DNA of 64,000 bases from Oehlia diaphana (GCA_003833135.1 QZLH01000270.1:25867-89866), one strand, 5' to 3'. Positions 25,470-38,749 are shown, counted from the first letter of the stretch. Made by a program: numbers and translations. Notes: generated by a model not told the origin, from the sequence alone.

Positions 25470-26880
25470 AAAAAGAAAATACCTCATTACTTATAGTGAA
25501 AATGATCAATTAATTGTCGGTTGGAATGTCAAAGATAAAGATGAAAGTCTACTTAAATTAAACAAAAATTCAAATTAAGTAATAAAACAGACGAAATATG
25601 TATTTCTAATAATAAAATACTTGTACGTCTTTATGATATGTTTAATAAAAGTACTACTATAAAAAGTAAATGACAATTATTACAATTTTTTGCAGATTTG
25701 TATGTTTTGTCTAATTATGTAATTTAATTATAATTAATTAGTAAAATATACAACATGGCGTCAAAGAATATTCAAAATATTAAATTAAATCTTGACTTTT
25801 ATTATTATAATTATTGCATATTTAACTTTAACAAAAAAGATAAACTTATATTATTTGGTGAACCTCTTGACAAATTTATTTATATTTATTCTAAAGATAA
25901 TAAATGAAAATGTAAAAGAATATGTAAGATATCAAATAATTTTGAAGTGATTAGCATATCAAATAATAAGCTTTTTTTATATTCAGATAATTCTATTTAT
26001 GAATGGGATCTTATTACTGAAAAAAGTATAAAAATATTTAATAGTGACGAAAAAATATATGATTATAAAAAGGTAATAAAATATATTGAATTATTCTATT
26101 TAAAAATACTTTTAATTAATTATTATTAGTTTTATCTTAAACTTTTAAGTCAGATATCAAAATTTTTAGTAATAAGGAGTTTATTTGTATAAAAATCATG
26201 AATAAACTTATTATTTATTTGAAAGAACTAAAAATTCCTATCACTTTGAATATTAATAATGGTAATTATTTTAGAGTTAAAATTTTTATAATATAATTAA
26301 AATTTATACTAAATTATTATTTCATTTATTTAGTGTTATATACTCAAATATTTTATAATTTTATGCATCATACTGGCTTAATTTCTTTATTACTTTCTTT
26401 AATAAGTAATAATAGTACTGAGAGTTCTATTACAATAGGCTATTTAAAAGAGGATAACATTTAAACTACAACTGAGTATGCATTTGGAATCCTAAATAAT
26501 AATATTTGAAAAGTTAAATTTAAAATATTATTAAAAATAATAAAAGAGGAGTTTTATCTGGATATCATTCAAACTACATTTAGAATCTCAGATAAAAATA
26601 TTTGGAAGGTTATCATACTTAAAACGGTATTAAATTTAACTTGCGAAAATTCTAATGAAACTATTGAAAATTCTGATAAAACTATTGACTGGTATTTTGA
26701 TGATTATAACAAAAAACAAATAAAACAGATGATCACTTATCAAAATCATGTATTGATACTATTAATGCATTATCTCAAAGAGTCATAAAAGAAGAAGTAA
26801 TCATAAAAACAATCATAAAAAATGATTTAATCAAGAATGAAAATTTGATTGTAGAAAAAATGAAATCTTATATTTAAATT
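25470..26880 (+). pseudogene. 5' half of a broken WD-like/ion-channel protein gene
   Basis: Fragments in order read 'YITLISENDQLIVGWNVKDK'-type propeller sequence (about 25490), 'FYYYNYCIFNFNKKDKLILF' (about 25800), 'LFLYSDNSIYEWDLITEKSI' (from 25970), 'EFICIKIMNKLIIY' (about 26180) and 'FYNFMHHTGLISLLLSLISN' (about 26350). Later come 'TTTEYAFGILNNN' and 'ISDKNIWKVIILKTV'. They match, in order, the N-terminal beta-propeller part of a large membrane-protein family I recall from Rhizophagus. TGA at 25905 and 26507 stand at expected Trp, and TAA before 'TTTEYAF' at expected Gln. The 3' part lies beyond the Helitron fragment. No intact product is possible. Confidence 0.65.
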
Positions 26881-26884
26881 TGTT

Positions 26885-28500
26885 GATATCGATCCCTATC
26901 ACGTTTAGAATACCCTGTATAAATAATTTTCAATTGTGTAATATTTCAACTGTGTAATACTAATGTTATACTATAATCACGTGTAGCTTTAAACATGTGA
27001 TCTCTTTGATGCTACGCAAATATCATTGATTAAATCTTAAAAAAATAAAATAAGAATCATATTTTTTGTTAAAATATAATATTTAATAGGTTATTTAATC
27101 AGATACATAAAATATTAAAATTTTTAGTTCTTTAAGTTAATTTAAACAGTAAAAATAGTTTGTTTAAACTTTATACTCATACAAATATAATATATATGTA
27201 ATAAAATTAATTGAAGTTTAAGTTTAATAAAGCAATGTAAATTGAGTTGAATAAAAAAATATTTAATTTACATGGATTTCATTTGCTCTATATCTTATGG
27301 TTCAGAACTAACTTCGATCTAAAGCTTCAAATGCATATCAATTCATTATTGGGGCTTCATCCCAAATGATTAAACTTGTAAGCAAACTTTGAAAGATATT
27401 ATAAAGGTTTTTAATCCAATTTTAGAAGGAAAACCATTTAGAGGTAAGGTTGTATTATTTGAAGGTGACTTTCAGCAAATTCTTCTTGTTGTTGTAGAGA
27501 GAAGACGTGAAGATATTGTTGAATTATGTTTATGTCAATATACTCTGTGGAAGAATACAGATGTTATGAAACTAAAGATTAACATACATCTTTTTAATGC
27601 TATTAATAATTCTGATACTGCTGAGCAAGCTGAATTTGCTAAATAGCTACTTAAGATTAGAGAAGGTTATGTTCCAGACTTCTGACAATTTCTAAAACAG
27701 AAAGTGATACTATTATGCTGAAGATATTGGTTTATCATCTCAAGACTTAAATGATCCAATTGACTTTATGTATCCTGATCCTTCAATATATTTGATCTCA
27801 AGTAGTTTGTTGAATGTGGAATACCTGTCCTACAAATGAATATGTTAACTCCATCAATACTATTATTATGAATCAATTTCCTTGAGAAGCAGTTGAATAT
27901 CTCAGTGTAAAGGATGCAGATGATCAGTGGTTACTTACTCTTTAACCGTTGGTGGTCTTCCACCTCATAAGTTAATATTGAAATTGGAAGCTCCAATTAT
28001 ACTATTACATAATCTTCAACTTAACAAGATTAATTTGCCATACTTTTCAGAAGCATGTCATTGAAGCAAAATAATTAATGGAAATCATTCTGGAACTAGA
28101 GTTTTTATTTCTTGCATTATGATATCTCCTTCAGATACAGATCTACCTTTTATATTCAAACGTCATCAATTTCCAGTACAGCCAGCATTACTGCATTAGT
28201 AATGACCATAAATAAGTCTCAAGAACAAACATTAAACTGGGTTTGCTTATATTTGTGTTTTCTTATAAACAATTCTATTTTACCTATTCAAGAGTAATAT
28301 CAAGAAAAAATTTGAAAATTCTTATTACTAAACGGCAAGGCAAAAACTTTAAATAGAATCTATTTAGGTTATTTTATCATGCTATTCAATTGTTATTTGT
28401 TCAGATAGCTCATGTAAAATACAAAGAAACTGTTTTAAAGACAAATTTAATTAAAATCTCATAATTGACACCTATTTTCAATTGTATTATGCTGCTATAA
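26885..28500 (+). mobile_element. Helitron helicase remnant
   Basis: Decayed PIF1-like helicase of a Helitron. It reads 'ASNAYQFIIGASSQMIKL' (about 27330), 'GKPFRGKVVLFEGDFQQILL' (from 27431, helicase motif around GDxxQ), 'REDIVELCLCQYTLW', then 'PSDTDLPFIFKRHQFPVQPA' (about 28130) and 'YSRVISRKNLKILITKRQGK' (about 28290, the last helicase motif). Frames shift several times and no Rep (HUH) domain is visible, so only the 3' part of the ORF remains. It lies between the two halves of the ion-channel-like gene, so it probably inserted there. Its ends are not certain. Confidence 0.7.
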
Positions 28501-28529
28501 ATATTAAACCTACGAACTTGGGGTAATGC

Positions 28530-29480
28530 CTAGGATATTGGTTAGTTATACTGAAGATTTTTGATATTAATAGCGGGAAAATTTTAATTTGTGAAAGAGT
28601 TAATTATTTTACTGAATATCAAGAACCACTTGGTATTGAGTTATCTAATGACAATAATATCATAATTTTGACAACAAAAGGTCTTTTTATTTATCATTTT
28701 AATGAAAATAATAACAAATCAATTTCCTTAAACTATTACTATTCACATTATTATTTAATATTATAGATTTAATTGCATTTCTGCTTCCAATTTACACTTC
28801 TATTTATTGACTTCTAACACATAATAAAAATATTCAGTTACTTTCTTTTTCATGCTTATTTTTAGATATAAAGTTTCTGTTATTTTTTAGAGTATTTGAA
28901 ACTTTTGGTGTATACTTTGCAATAATTATTAGTGTTGGAAAAAAGTTTTTTCTTTTTTAGTGGTTTGTTTATTATTATTATTAATTTTTTGCATACATTT
29001 AACATTTTATTGTCACCAAAATCTAAATTTTCTCCTGGTGATTATGCTAATACAAATCTTAAAAATAATAGTGATTCAAATAATCCTTGGAATATAGCTT
29101 TTACCTATTATCAAGTATTTGAAAATGGAATAGTTAATCCAAATCCATATTTGATTCAACAACCTGATGAAAATACAAATATGTTTATAGATTTTGGGAC
29201 TGCTACTTTTGCAATTTATAAATTCATAAATTCTTAACAGGTAAGCGATTTTTTTCATATTTTCATAATATTTCATTACATATTTTTGCAAGTAATTTTA
29301 ATAAAATATTATTCTATCATAGGAGATTCAGGTGCATTAAATTGGACATATAAAAATAATCTCATTCTTGATTGTTGTATATCTTATGAATTTGTTTATT
29401 GGATTACTCAGTAATGCAATTGAAAAAGATAATAATAGGGTGTCATATTTATTACAGAAAGCGGAGGTATACTATTGTCA
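28530..29480 (+). pseudogene. 3' half of the broken WD-like/ion-channel gene
   Basis: The sequence resumes with 'KIFDINSGKILICERVNYF' and 'TTKGLFIYHFNENN' (about 28560-28720), then jumps to the channel part: 'DLIAFLLPIYTSIY' then TGA (28808, Trp expected) then 'LLTHNKNIQLLSFSCLF', 'FFRVFETFGVYFAIIISVGK', 'GLFIIIINFLHTFNILLSPK', 'NIAFTYYQVFENGIVNPNP'. A final exon has a shifted 'LFIGLLSNAIEKDNNRVSY' (about 29390). The transmembrane region resembles the pore end of TRP/polycystin-type ion-transport proteins. Compared with the family as I remember it, several hundred residues between the propeller and the last membrane helices are missing. Confidence 0.65.
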
Positions 29481-29591
29481 TTATTTGATTTAGTTATTAA
29501 TTTTCTTAAAAGATTCTTGTGAAATTGAACTATTTATCTTGCATATCACTCTTTCACTCTGGATAAATTCTCCACCAAACGAATAATTCTC

Positions 29592-29802
29592 TTATTTTAT
29601 ACCATACATATTTGGTATAGCATATTGCGCTTCATAACGACTTAACATTTTCCTCCTATCGTCTTCCGAATTATACTTTTCACGTGGAGAATGAATTAAT
29701 TCATCTTCTTCAGACATTACATGATTCAAATTCTTATTTTTTTGTTTTTCTTGCCAGTTTTGCAATTCTTCTGTAATTAATTCTTTTAATTGGACTACTA
29801 AC
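29592..29802 (-). pseudogene. Coding-like remnant, charged coiled-coil, unknown
   Basis: Read leftward from 29802 the frame is open for about 70 residues with a coding look ('LKELITEELQNWQEKQKNK', 'YNSEDDRRKMLSRYEAQYAI'). No start codon in place, no domain recognised; probably the tail of a decayed transposon or repeat-family ORF. Confidence 0.4.
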
Positions 29803-29959
29803 CCGATTTTAAGTTTTTAGATTATTCACCTTGCTCTGGAGTGCCACAATATGACTTTTATATTTTCTAATTAATTCTGACGTTGTTGCCTTGAGAGTTC
29901 TTCATTTTTCCACCCTCGCTTATTTCTACTATTATTTGTCAAACTGGATGCTAATTAAC

Positions 29960-31329
29960 AACTTCATATATTAAATATCAAATAAATTTTTTATGATGTT
30001 ATTATGAACTTTATTATTAATCAATTGGATAATCCGATTAATCATGATTTATATTTTTTAATAAAATGTATTTATTATTCAGAAATTACAAATTTATATG
30101 GCTCTTTATTATCTGAAAAAATGACATTTTATTAATTTTAAATTTGTTAATTTCAGTTCCAATTTTCAAGCTCCAGTTCAAAATCTACAAAAAAGAGAAG
30201 TTAATGAATATTTTTATATAAAAAACCCAAAACCCGTTTCCAATCTTGAATTCTAAGTTCCAGTCTGAAACCTATACAAGAAAAGCCAAAAAACGGTAGT
30301 AAACATTCTTATACTGTATATACTGTATATATATATATAAACAAAATCCTGTGCCTCTTCTCTTTTTAACATTAGTAGCATTTTTATATACATATATAAT
30401 CCCTACTCATTCACTTTTTCTTTATAAACACCTACCATTTCAATTTCAAGTTATAGTCCAGGAATCTCTAAAAGAAAAGGATTAAAAAACGTTCATAAAT
30501 GTTCTTAATAAAAAAATATTTTTTTTTTTTTTAAAAAAAAAAAGGTTTACTTAAAAAATAAATTTTTAAAAAAAATTCGACTTTAAAAACTGAAAAAAGA
30601 ATAAAAAAAAATAATAATGATGAATTTGGTTTAAGAAACCGAGAAGAAAGAAAAGATGAATTTTTTTAAACTTTGAAAAAAAAACTCTTATCGAAATGTG
30701 TCACAAGGGCGCAGTAAAATATGGAGAGCTTTTAACCTGTCCGACCGTGTCATTTTATACTTATTTGCAACATTACATCATCGCCTTATTCGCCAAAAAA
30801 TGTTTATTTACTTTTAAAGAATAGAGAGAAACCTTGTCTCCTGGTTTAATACTTTCAGATTTACATCATTCTCAACATTCACCGATCCTTTCAAGTATCT
30901 TTGATATTTCTGTAATGAGTTATATAGATAGAGGTCTAAAAGCTGATCCATTCAAAATCAGTAAAAATATATGAATTGATTAAACTGAGTTCAAAAAGTT
31001 TTTACTAGGCTTTATTAATATAATATAACGTGTCACACCTTGATAGTATAATCGAAATTTTCATCACAAATTATTTCATATTAAAGTTTTATGCTATATT
31101 ATCCTTTTAAAGAATTATGTTTCAGTATATTTCGGGAATCGGGATATCTTAAAATAATATTACGTTACCTTTATCTAAGGGGCTTGGGAATTCTACAATG
31201 TTATCGTGGATTTATAGAAATCACGAGAAAGATCTATTTTTTATTTGTGTTGATTATGTGCATTATATATTCTCATGATTTCGCGATATGGAGGGTTGCA
31301 TGAGTAATTGTATTGGTAGGTAATGCACC
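29960..31329. other. AT-rich region, nothing recognised
   Basis: Simple repeats (TATATA at 30325-30345, long A/T runs at 30515-30680). The open frame at 31091-31303 has no recognised domain. Confidence 0.45.
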
Positions 31330-33500
31330 TCATCTATATTCCCAATCATCTGCTTCATCATAATATGGTTTCATCTCAGTTGCCACATCATAAGGATTAA
31401 GCTCGGTCGAAGCACTTACCTCAGCTGAAACCAAAGGATTCGTTTGTGTCTCCAATGCACTAATCTGACCAGAAAAATCGTCAATAGAATTGCCATGATC
31501 ATCAGTAAAATTCATATTAGGCTTTTCGGTAATGGCATTGTTTACACTGATCATTTTTTAGTATTCTGCAGAGAAAAGATATTATATTTTGATCTTGTGC
31601 ATCCGTTAGACTCAAAGATAGCATTTTATTTATTCGATGAACAGTCACAAGTTACACAAATTAAAAAAAGGAGAAAGGCTTAATATAGGCAGATATACAA
31701 TGCTTTATTAGTTTTGGAATGCATGTGCAAGAAATACATTTTTTCATCAAAATTACGCAGAAGAAATGGCGCAGTACATTTATATCAAACCTTTTGTTTT
31801 AAGACTTCAGCAATTGCATAATCTTTTCTATCCTTAGTTAGATTTAAGATGAAACCCAGAGAGATGGATTTTATCTGCACTATTTTTTCTTTGTCTATAC
31901 CATTAAAGCTTATAAACCTTTCCAGATCTCTCCATCTTTTTCCGTAAAGCTTTTCATCAGAACATTTCGCCTCCGGAATCGCTTCTCTAACCTCACTTTT
32001 AACTAATACTTGAGATCCATCCTTACCATGGTCAGGTTTTAATTTCTTATATCGATTAAATATAGCTTCACCAAAATCAAAATAGCCGTAGATAAGACCT
32101 CGAGATGCATCTTTATTTTTAGATTCAGCACTATCAATCTTATCGGTGAGTTGCAAAAAAATACTGGTTACGGTTTCTCTTGCTTCTTCCAAGCTCTCAC
32201 AAGGAACAGGCGCCTCCAGTGCCACATCAGTTAATAATTCTTCAATAAATTTTTTTAGCATAGTTGATACTTTCTTCTCGCTGGTCTAGCTTTCTTACTA
32301 GATGATTTTTCGGTTGATGCGCCCGATTTCCTAGAAGGTTTTTTCTGTGCGTCATTCATGCTCCATTTTATTAGATTTGATACCTCTGGCATCATTCCAG
32401 ACGATGAGCGGACTGTCAATACAATCATAATGCACGGCATGCTTATAGGATAAAAAAATGGTGTCTTTCGAAAATTCTATAGAAATTTTGTCAGATCATT
32501 TCTTACATTTTGGGTGTTGGATTTGATCGCTAGAGTTCCTTTGAAATCGAGTCATCACATTTTTGGAGTTAGCAGGTGTGGTACTAACATCTACAATAGA
32601 GCTGGTTGCCTGGTCAGAAGTTTCTTTAAAGCTTGATGCCTTGTCAGTAGTCTTGGACGAGTTTTGATCCTCTCCGCCTACAATCCTAGTTCGTTCATAA
32701 GTGTTACATCACCATCCACAGGAGTCTGATTTCCCGAATCCACTGGTTTGGAGATAGAGTTTTCATCAGAAGTTGTAGACTTGTCTTGCAATACCACCAG
32801 GATAAAAGTTTCGATCTCTCTGCTTTTGCAATCTCAATTTGGACATATAGTTTTACCACGGCGGTTCATCAGATATTTTTCAAGGCACATTTGGTGGTAG
32901 ATACATCCACAGGTGGCCATGGTAAATTCTTTGATTGGCCCATACGGTTGAGATCCAATTGTCTCTTTTTACATAAAATGCATGGGTTTATCTCCGGGAT
33001 ATAAATATCAGAAGAAAGAATAGTATTATTATTTGCGTTGAGTATCTTCATTACAAGAGTTAAACTTGTTTTTTATCCATACTGCCTTCGGTTGCATATG
33101 TTGAGTATCAGCCTGAATTGGTCTGTTTTATAGCGCTGGTAAATGTCTAGGAGAAAGTGATTCCCAGAGTTTCTAGCAATTTATTGATTGCCAAAAAATA
33201 TCTATATCCGAATATTGGTTTGTTGATATGATAATAGCACATCCGGATACATGACACGCAATAAATAAATAGATGTCTTTGCCCATGAATTTTCTAGCAC
33301 GGATCACATGTTTCTTCGCGATACAGATAATAAATTTTTTATTAATTCGTTTTGCAATTGTTTATCTTCCAGTTTCGTAACTCTAGCCTTAAGCTCAACA
33401 TTTTCAGCCCTAAATTTTATCGTTCTCAGCTTCAAGATCAGTTATATGTTGCCTCAATAAGTCTATTTCGGATTCGAGATTGCATGTTTGCGTACTATAT
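31330..33500 (-). pseudogene. Broken RING-like/coiled-coil family gene
   Basis: Reading leftward: coiled coil 'ESEIDLLRQHITDLEAENDK' then, after a frameshift, 'AENVELKARVTKLEDKQLQN' (about 33480-33340). Next is a RING-like Cys/His cluster split by a frameshift ('INPCILCKKRQ' and 'MATCGCIYHQMCLEKYL', 'RGKTICPN', about 32985-32840). Then Ser/Thr-rich linkers and a conserved helical region opening 'MLKKFIEELLTDVALEAPVP' (32261-31785) with 'LIYGYFDFGEAIFNRYKKLK' and 'HGKDGSQVLVKSEVREAIPE'. A last acidic piece lies at 31554-31330. The order matches a multicopy Rhizophagus family; function unknown. At least three frame breaks and an in-frame TGA make this copy a pseudogene, although the 158-aa piece is still open. 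Confidence 0.6.
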
Positions 33501-34370
33501 ACTATAGGATTTGTTTTAAAATTTCGGAGTGAGAAAAAATAATGCGAAATAAATATACAAATCATACGTAGCATAGCCCCTATTCCTTCGTTTGATCTCG
33601 CATGACGAAATTTCCCGCCTTGCTCCCGATACTATTTGGATACTAGAAATTATATTTGCGTTTTTCTACTGTTGGTAATCCTTCTAATAATAAATGAACT
33701 TTTTGTTGTTTCATCTTTGAAGATTTAAACGAAGTATCGAAAGTTTATTATCTCCATTTAAAATAGAAAACGTATTTTCCCAATATTTACCGTTACAATT
33801 TAAATTAAAAAAGATTCTAAAGTTTCCAATTTCGTCAAATTCCTTAGATCGGAATATTATTCCATCGTGGATACTGGATAATATTTAATCGGATCTATAT
33901 GATTATACCTTATTTTAAAAATTTGTATAAATTGATCAACGTAATTATTAATGTCCTTTAACGAACTCTAAAGTAAAATTATTAAGTTTACCAGTTTCTT
34001 GAATCGTATCGATCTTAAAAAATTTCCTTGGTGTCAAATTAAAATTATTTCTATCGGTAAATATTATAATATCCCGTGATTACATTTAAAAATTACGTTT
34101 TACATAAAGAGAATTATTTTTAATTGATACTTTGACATGTACTGTATGTATCACAAAATCTTTATTAATATAAATAATTAACATGTGATTTCACATTGAA
34201 AAAGCACGTTTTGTCAAAAATATTTCGAGGCTTATTTTCTTCCCATCATTATTCGTATCCGTAAGAAAAAAAGATAAAAAATGAAGTACAAAACAATTTA
34301 AGATGTTTCTCGTGACCGACCCAATAATCTTGATCACAAATAATGATAATAAAAGTATGGAATAAGAATA
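33501..34370. other. Intergenic, nothing recognised
   Basis: AT-rich sequence downstream of the ubiquitin-like/RBR gene; no gene seen. Confidence 0.5.
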
Positions 34371-35991
34371 TTATAAGCCGGGGATAATGGTCTGTACAGG
34401 AGCAATATTGCATACACTATTGAATACACCGCATGACCAGCCGGTTTGTGGGTCACGCAGGCTAAGGCAAATGAAACTGTATATCAATATAATAAGAATT
34501 AGTTTATAATTTTTTGTTTGAATTATCGACATTAAGATAAATACCAGAATTGCTGATCACAAGGACATTTCATATGCTTGCAATTACGGTCATGTTCGAT
34601 AATTGTACCACATCTCGGGCATGCGCGGCACGATGGCACTCCGGATACGTTTCCTACTTGCTGAAACCATAATATTAACGATAAATTATATAATTGTGGG
34701 GTTGGGGCCATCGGGCAGGGTATCTTACTTTTTTGTTCGCATTGTTGAGAATGGCTAGACGTGGATCGACACCTCCACAGAAATCGTTATTACAACGATA
34801 ACCATGGTAACTCTTAACTTCGTGCAAGCAGTACCAACAGAATGCGAATTCACTAGCGCCCGGCCTCCTTGAGCATATCAAACATATTACTGATGTCCGA
34901 TTCTTATCTCTTCTCTCACAACATGTGGAGCACTACCGATGGTACTTGAAGTAAACAAGAGCTGAGAAAAAAACTCGAAAAGTGAATTCTCACCTGAGGA
35001 CATTCTTGAACACCGAGAGCCCGAAGAGCATAATTTTCACTAATCTTGGTCTCAAAATGTTTGCACTCGTCGTCAGTAAGCTGACCTATCTTGCGGATGT
35101 CAGCATATTGCCATTCCACAAGGCAACGAACATCGGTTGTCGCTTGATATACACAACGAATAGTGAGAAACATTACCAGTTGACGTCAGACAGAAATGTG
35201 TGAGTACTCACAGTCAGTATACGGACAAAAAAATTGGAATTTGCCTTCGCTAACAAGTGATCTGCAAAAGGCAGTCAGGGATTCAGGATTAATAGCGTGG
35301 CCACATGGCATCTGAAAAGGGGGTTAAATATATTTGAAATTAAATGTTGTTTTCCAAGTCGTCTGAAAGATATCTATTACCTTTGCACGTAAGTTTTCTG
35401 GGTCGTCATCCCAACTATAGATAAAAAGATTTAGATTGGGCTTGGTGAATGATTGAGCAACTAGGAGTACTTACGTGATCATGTCAGGTTCGTTAGTAAG
35501 CTCTACGCCGTCGTCGGAGCTTGAGCCGCCCGGGAGTCTGAAATACAAATTGTTATTTAGCAAATAACTCAAATGTAATTATGTAAACATGGTCAAAAAA
35601 AATTCGGGGATGCAGTAAAACTATTAATTGTAAACATAACAAATAGATATCATCAATCTTCAACGGCAGATTGAAATTTTTTTTCCCTACCTAACGACCA
35701 AATGAAGTGTAGAGCGTTGCTTTATTTTATAGTGTCCCGCTGTGTAATGGTTTTCTAGTTCTTTCCCGGCAAAGATAAGACGTAGATGCTCAATTTCTAC
35801 ACCTGGTGTCTTTTCTTTCACCTTTTTCTTAATATCTTCAATCCTGGAAACATCAAAGGAAAATGTTAGTACCAGATTTAGCTGTTTTTCATTCCTAGTT
35901 TCACGTATTATCTTTACTTAGTTTCCGTCGTGATATCATTAAGCGTAGATGTAGTTCCATTGATGCCATAAACGAATATTTGAAAAGCCAT
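34371..35991 (-). CDS. Ubiquitin-like domain plus RING/IBR (RBR-like) E3 ligase
   Basis: Nine exons join in frame on the reverse strand: 35991-35918, 35843-35691, 35537-35475, 35414-35381, 35311-35212, 35142-34994, 34932-34729, 34660-34545, 34476-34371. This gives 332 aa (999 nt with stop). Residues 1-75 are ubiquitin-like ('IEHLRLIFAGKELE', 'YKIKQRSTLHLVV'). A short acidic linker follows, then 'MPCGHAINPESLTAFC' of a first RING-like finger. The middle Cys-rich part ('CPQCSTCCERRDKN', 'CLICSRRPGASEFAFCWYC') fits an IBR, and 'CPRCGTIIEHDRNCKHMKC' with 'CDQQFCFIC' fits RING2. In RBR ligases the Cys of 'xxCxHM' is the catalytic thioester Cys, here 'RNCKHM'. Parkin shares the Ubl-RBR order. It would pass ubiquitin from an E2 via that Cys. 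The first RING lacks its usual leading Cys pair, so E2 binding may differ. Confidence 0.85.
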
Positions 35992-38749
35992 TTTCAATTC
36001 AGAATAAAGTGCTGTTTGGCAGGGAGCAAATATACGTGGTCAGTTGTTACACCAATTGGTGATCTGGATATTCTTAGAGATTGTTTTTGTTATCATTGTA
36101 CGTATTGTACGAGTATTGTACGGTACACGTAATCGGAGCTAAATTAATACTTCAAATTCCGGAAATCCGGAATTTTTGAGATAACGGACTTTTTTTTGCA
36201 TGCACATTGTAAATAACGAATCATTACATTTTTTAATGATGGTTGGATTGGAAGAGAATATTAATTAATATTGATATTACAAGCATAGCGGCCTTTCGTT
36301 TTAGTTTTATCACAATTTAATACTCGCTTCTGGTGAAATTCACTGACTTCGCCTTGATTTGTATAATATATTTAAAAGTAAAAAATTTCGGTACTAGTGT
36401 TTACATAACGCGTGATTATGGTAAATATTTTATCCCTTCCCTAACATATGAAAACGCCATTTTTCTTTTTTTATTTTTTCGTGTTCTTTTCTTCTTTCTT
36501 TTGGATAATACTGATTTACAATCATTTATAACATTTAGGAAAGTAATATATACTTTTTTATGATGGTTATAATAGTGCTTTGAATGAGAATTTTTACTGA
36601 AACTTTAATTCGTGATACTGATTCATATCATTCGATCATTAGTAATTTTTTTATGATGCCCACTTTTCATTTCTTAAATAATGCTCTTTATGAGAATCCA
36701 TTCAAACACTAACATATTTAATACATAATGTTTACCCCAAAGTTTATGATGCCACGACAGATTCCCATTTACAGTTAACGAATTAAATAATAATGTAAAA
36801 CTTTTGTTATAATCAATAATAATTTTTATCTTTCACGATTATCTCTTTGATAGTAGTGTTAATAACACAATTTTTTCTTCCCATTTTGAATCATTTAATA
36901 CCTTTTCATTAGATTACTAATATAAACTTGACATCACATTTACCTTTTTTGGTAATGGTTTTAAGAGTATCCCTTAAATTTGCCTACAATTTTGTTTTTT
37001 AATTAAAGACACTTTTAAATGTCTTAAAATATTTTATTAATATTTTTGTAATAAATTCTATAAGTAAAAATCGAAAAAAAGTTAAATTTGATTAATGATT
37101 TTTTAAAAGTAAATGATCGGCAAATTACTTTTAAATTGAAATATCTTTTATATATTAACCCTAGAAATATAGAATAAAAATTGTTCTACATTATTATCAG
37201 TTTTTATTGCTTCACATTTTTGTCCAGATGTTTCAATATCTTCATAATCATTATCTGATTGAAGCTTGTGATATTTTGCTGCTGAAGAAATATCATTAAG
37301 AATTTTCTTGTTTTAGATTTTTATTTAGAATATTTTTCTATTTTTAAGAAGAATGTAGTAATAGTTTTTATTAATATATTTAAAATAAAAATTATTTAAT
37401 GCAAAGACTAAAGTTACCTAAATGTTAACTATTTTTATCATTATAATCTTCTTCAATAACTACATCAATTTCATTAGATTTAATTTCACTACAAACAACT
37501 CATTTTCTTTTAACTCTATTGATATTGACTCTATTGACATTTGCTTTACAGGTCTTGGTACTTTTATTTGTTTCTTAAGTTTCACACACATTGCTAGTAT
37601 TAATAATTGATCCTATAATTTTTTTAAAAAAAGAAAATTGTATTTTTGTAAAATGGATTATGGATTTATATATAATATACAAAATAATTTATATTTACAA
37701 TTAACATGTTAGATTATCTTATGTTCTACCCAATTACCAACAGTTTCTTGAAAGGATGGATTTTTTTGCAAAATTAAAGCAAAATAAATAATATTGTATT
37801 AAACTAATCAATTAATAAAATATAAGTTTTATTTACCTTGTAAATGCATTTATTAATTTCAATAATTGGTATATCATGATATTCAGTAGTAGAATATAAA
37901 TGATAAAATTTTTCAGCTACTAAGATTCCTGTAATTTTTTAAAGTTAGATTATTTATAAAAATTCAAAGTAAATTAAATAATATATAGCATACAGTATAA
38001 CTATACCAAATTCTTTTTGAAATATGAGAAAAAGAAGAAATCTTTTAATAATTTATATTTTTTTTTGAAAATTGGCTATCATATATATATTGTACCTCAG
38101 ATTGATTCTTGCCTCAAATTAAAACTTACTAATAGAATATGACAGTTAAAAGAAAAAAAGGAAATTATGCTACATAATATTCCTTTTTTAATAGAAAATA
38201 ATAATTCATAAACCCATTATTTCGTTAAAAAAAATTCATTATTTCTTTGAATATAAATAATAAATTCATTATTATATATTCTTAGTAAAGCTACCTGTAA
38301 TTAAATATAATAATATAATAATAATACATGAAAGTACAAAACTAAATTAACAAATACTGAACCTACAACTATTTGCTTTTTAGATAGATCTAGATATGTA
38401 AAATTTAGTTAGTATATTGATCATATCTTTATATTCAGCTATAATTTTTCTAAGATTATCTGTATAAGTACAAATCAATTAATATCATATAATTATAAAC
38501 AAAAAAGAAAGCATTTATTATTTTTATTTTAATTTTAATAAATATTTATTAATTAATTAATTATTTATTTTTTCTTTTTAAAGATTCTTTAAAGTATATC
38601 AATTATACTTTTTATCTGCAATATAAATATTCTGAATTTATTAATTATTAATATAAATAAACTTAAAATTTGAGGTCATAATAAGCTATTCCAGCTAATA
38701 AAGTATATGAAATTCAGTTCTTTTTAATTTATAAAAAAAGCTTTACTAA
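35992..38749. other. AT-rich intergenic region
   Basis: Upstream region of the Ubl/RBR gene, then featureless AT-rich DNA. Scattered short frames (for example 'FQETVGNWVEHK' on the reverse strand near 37750) look like transposon debris but cannot be assigned. Confidence 0.45.
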
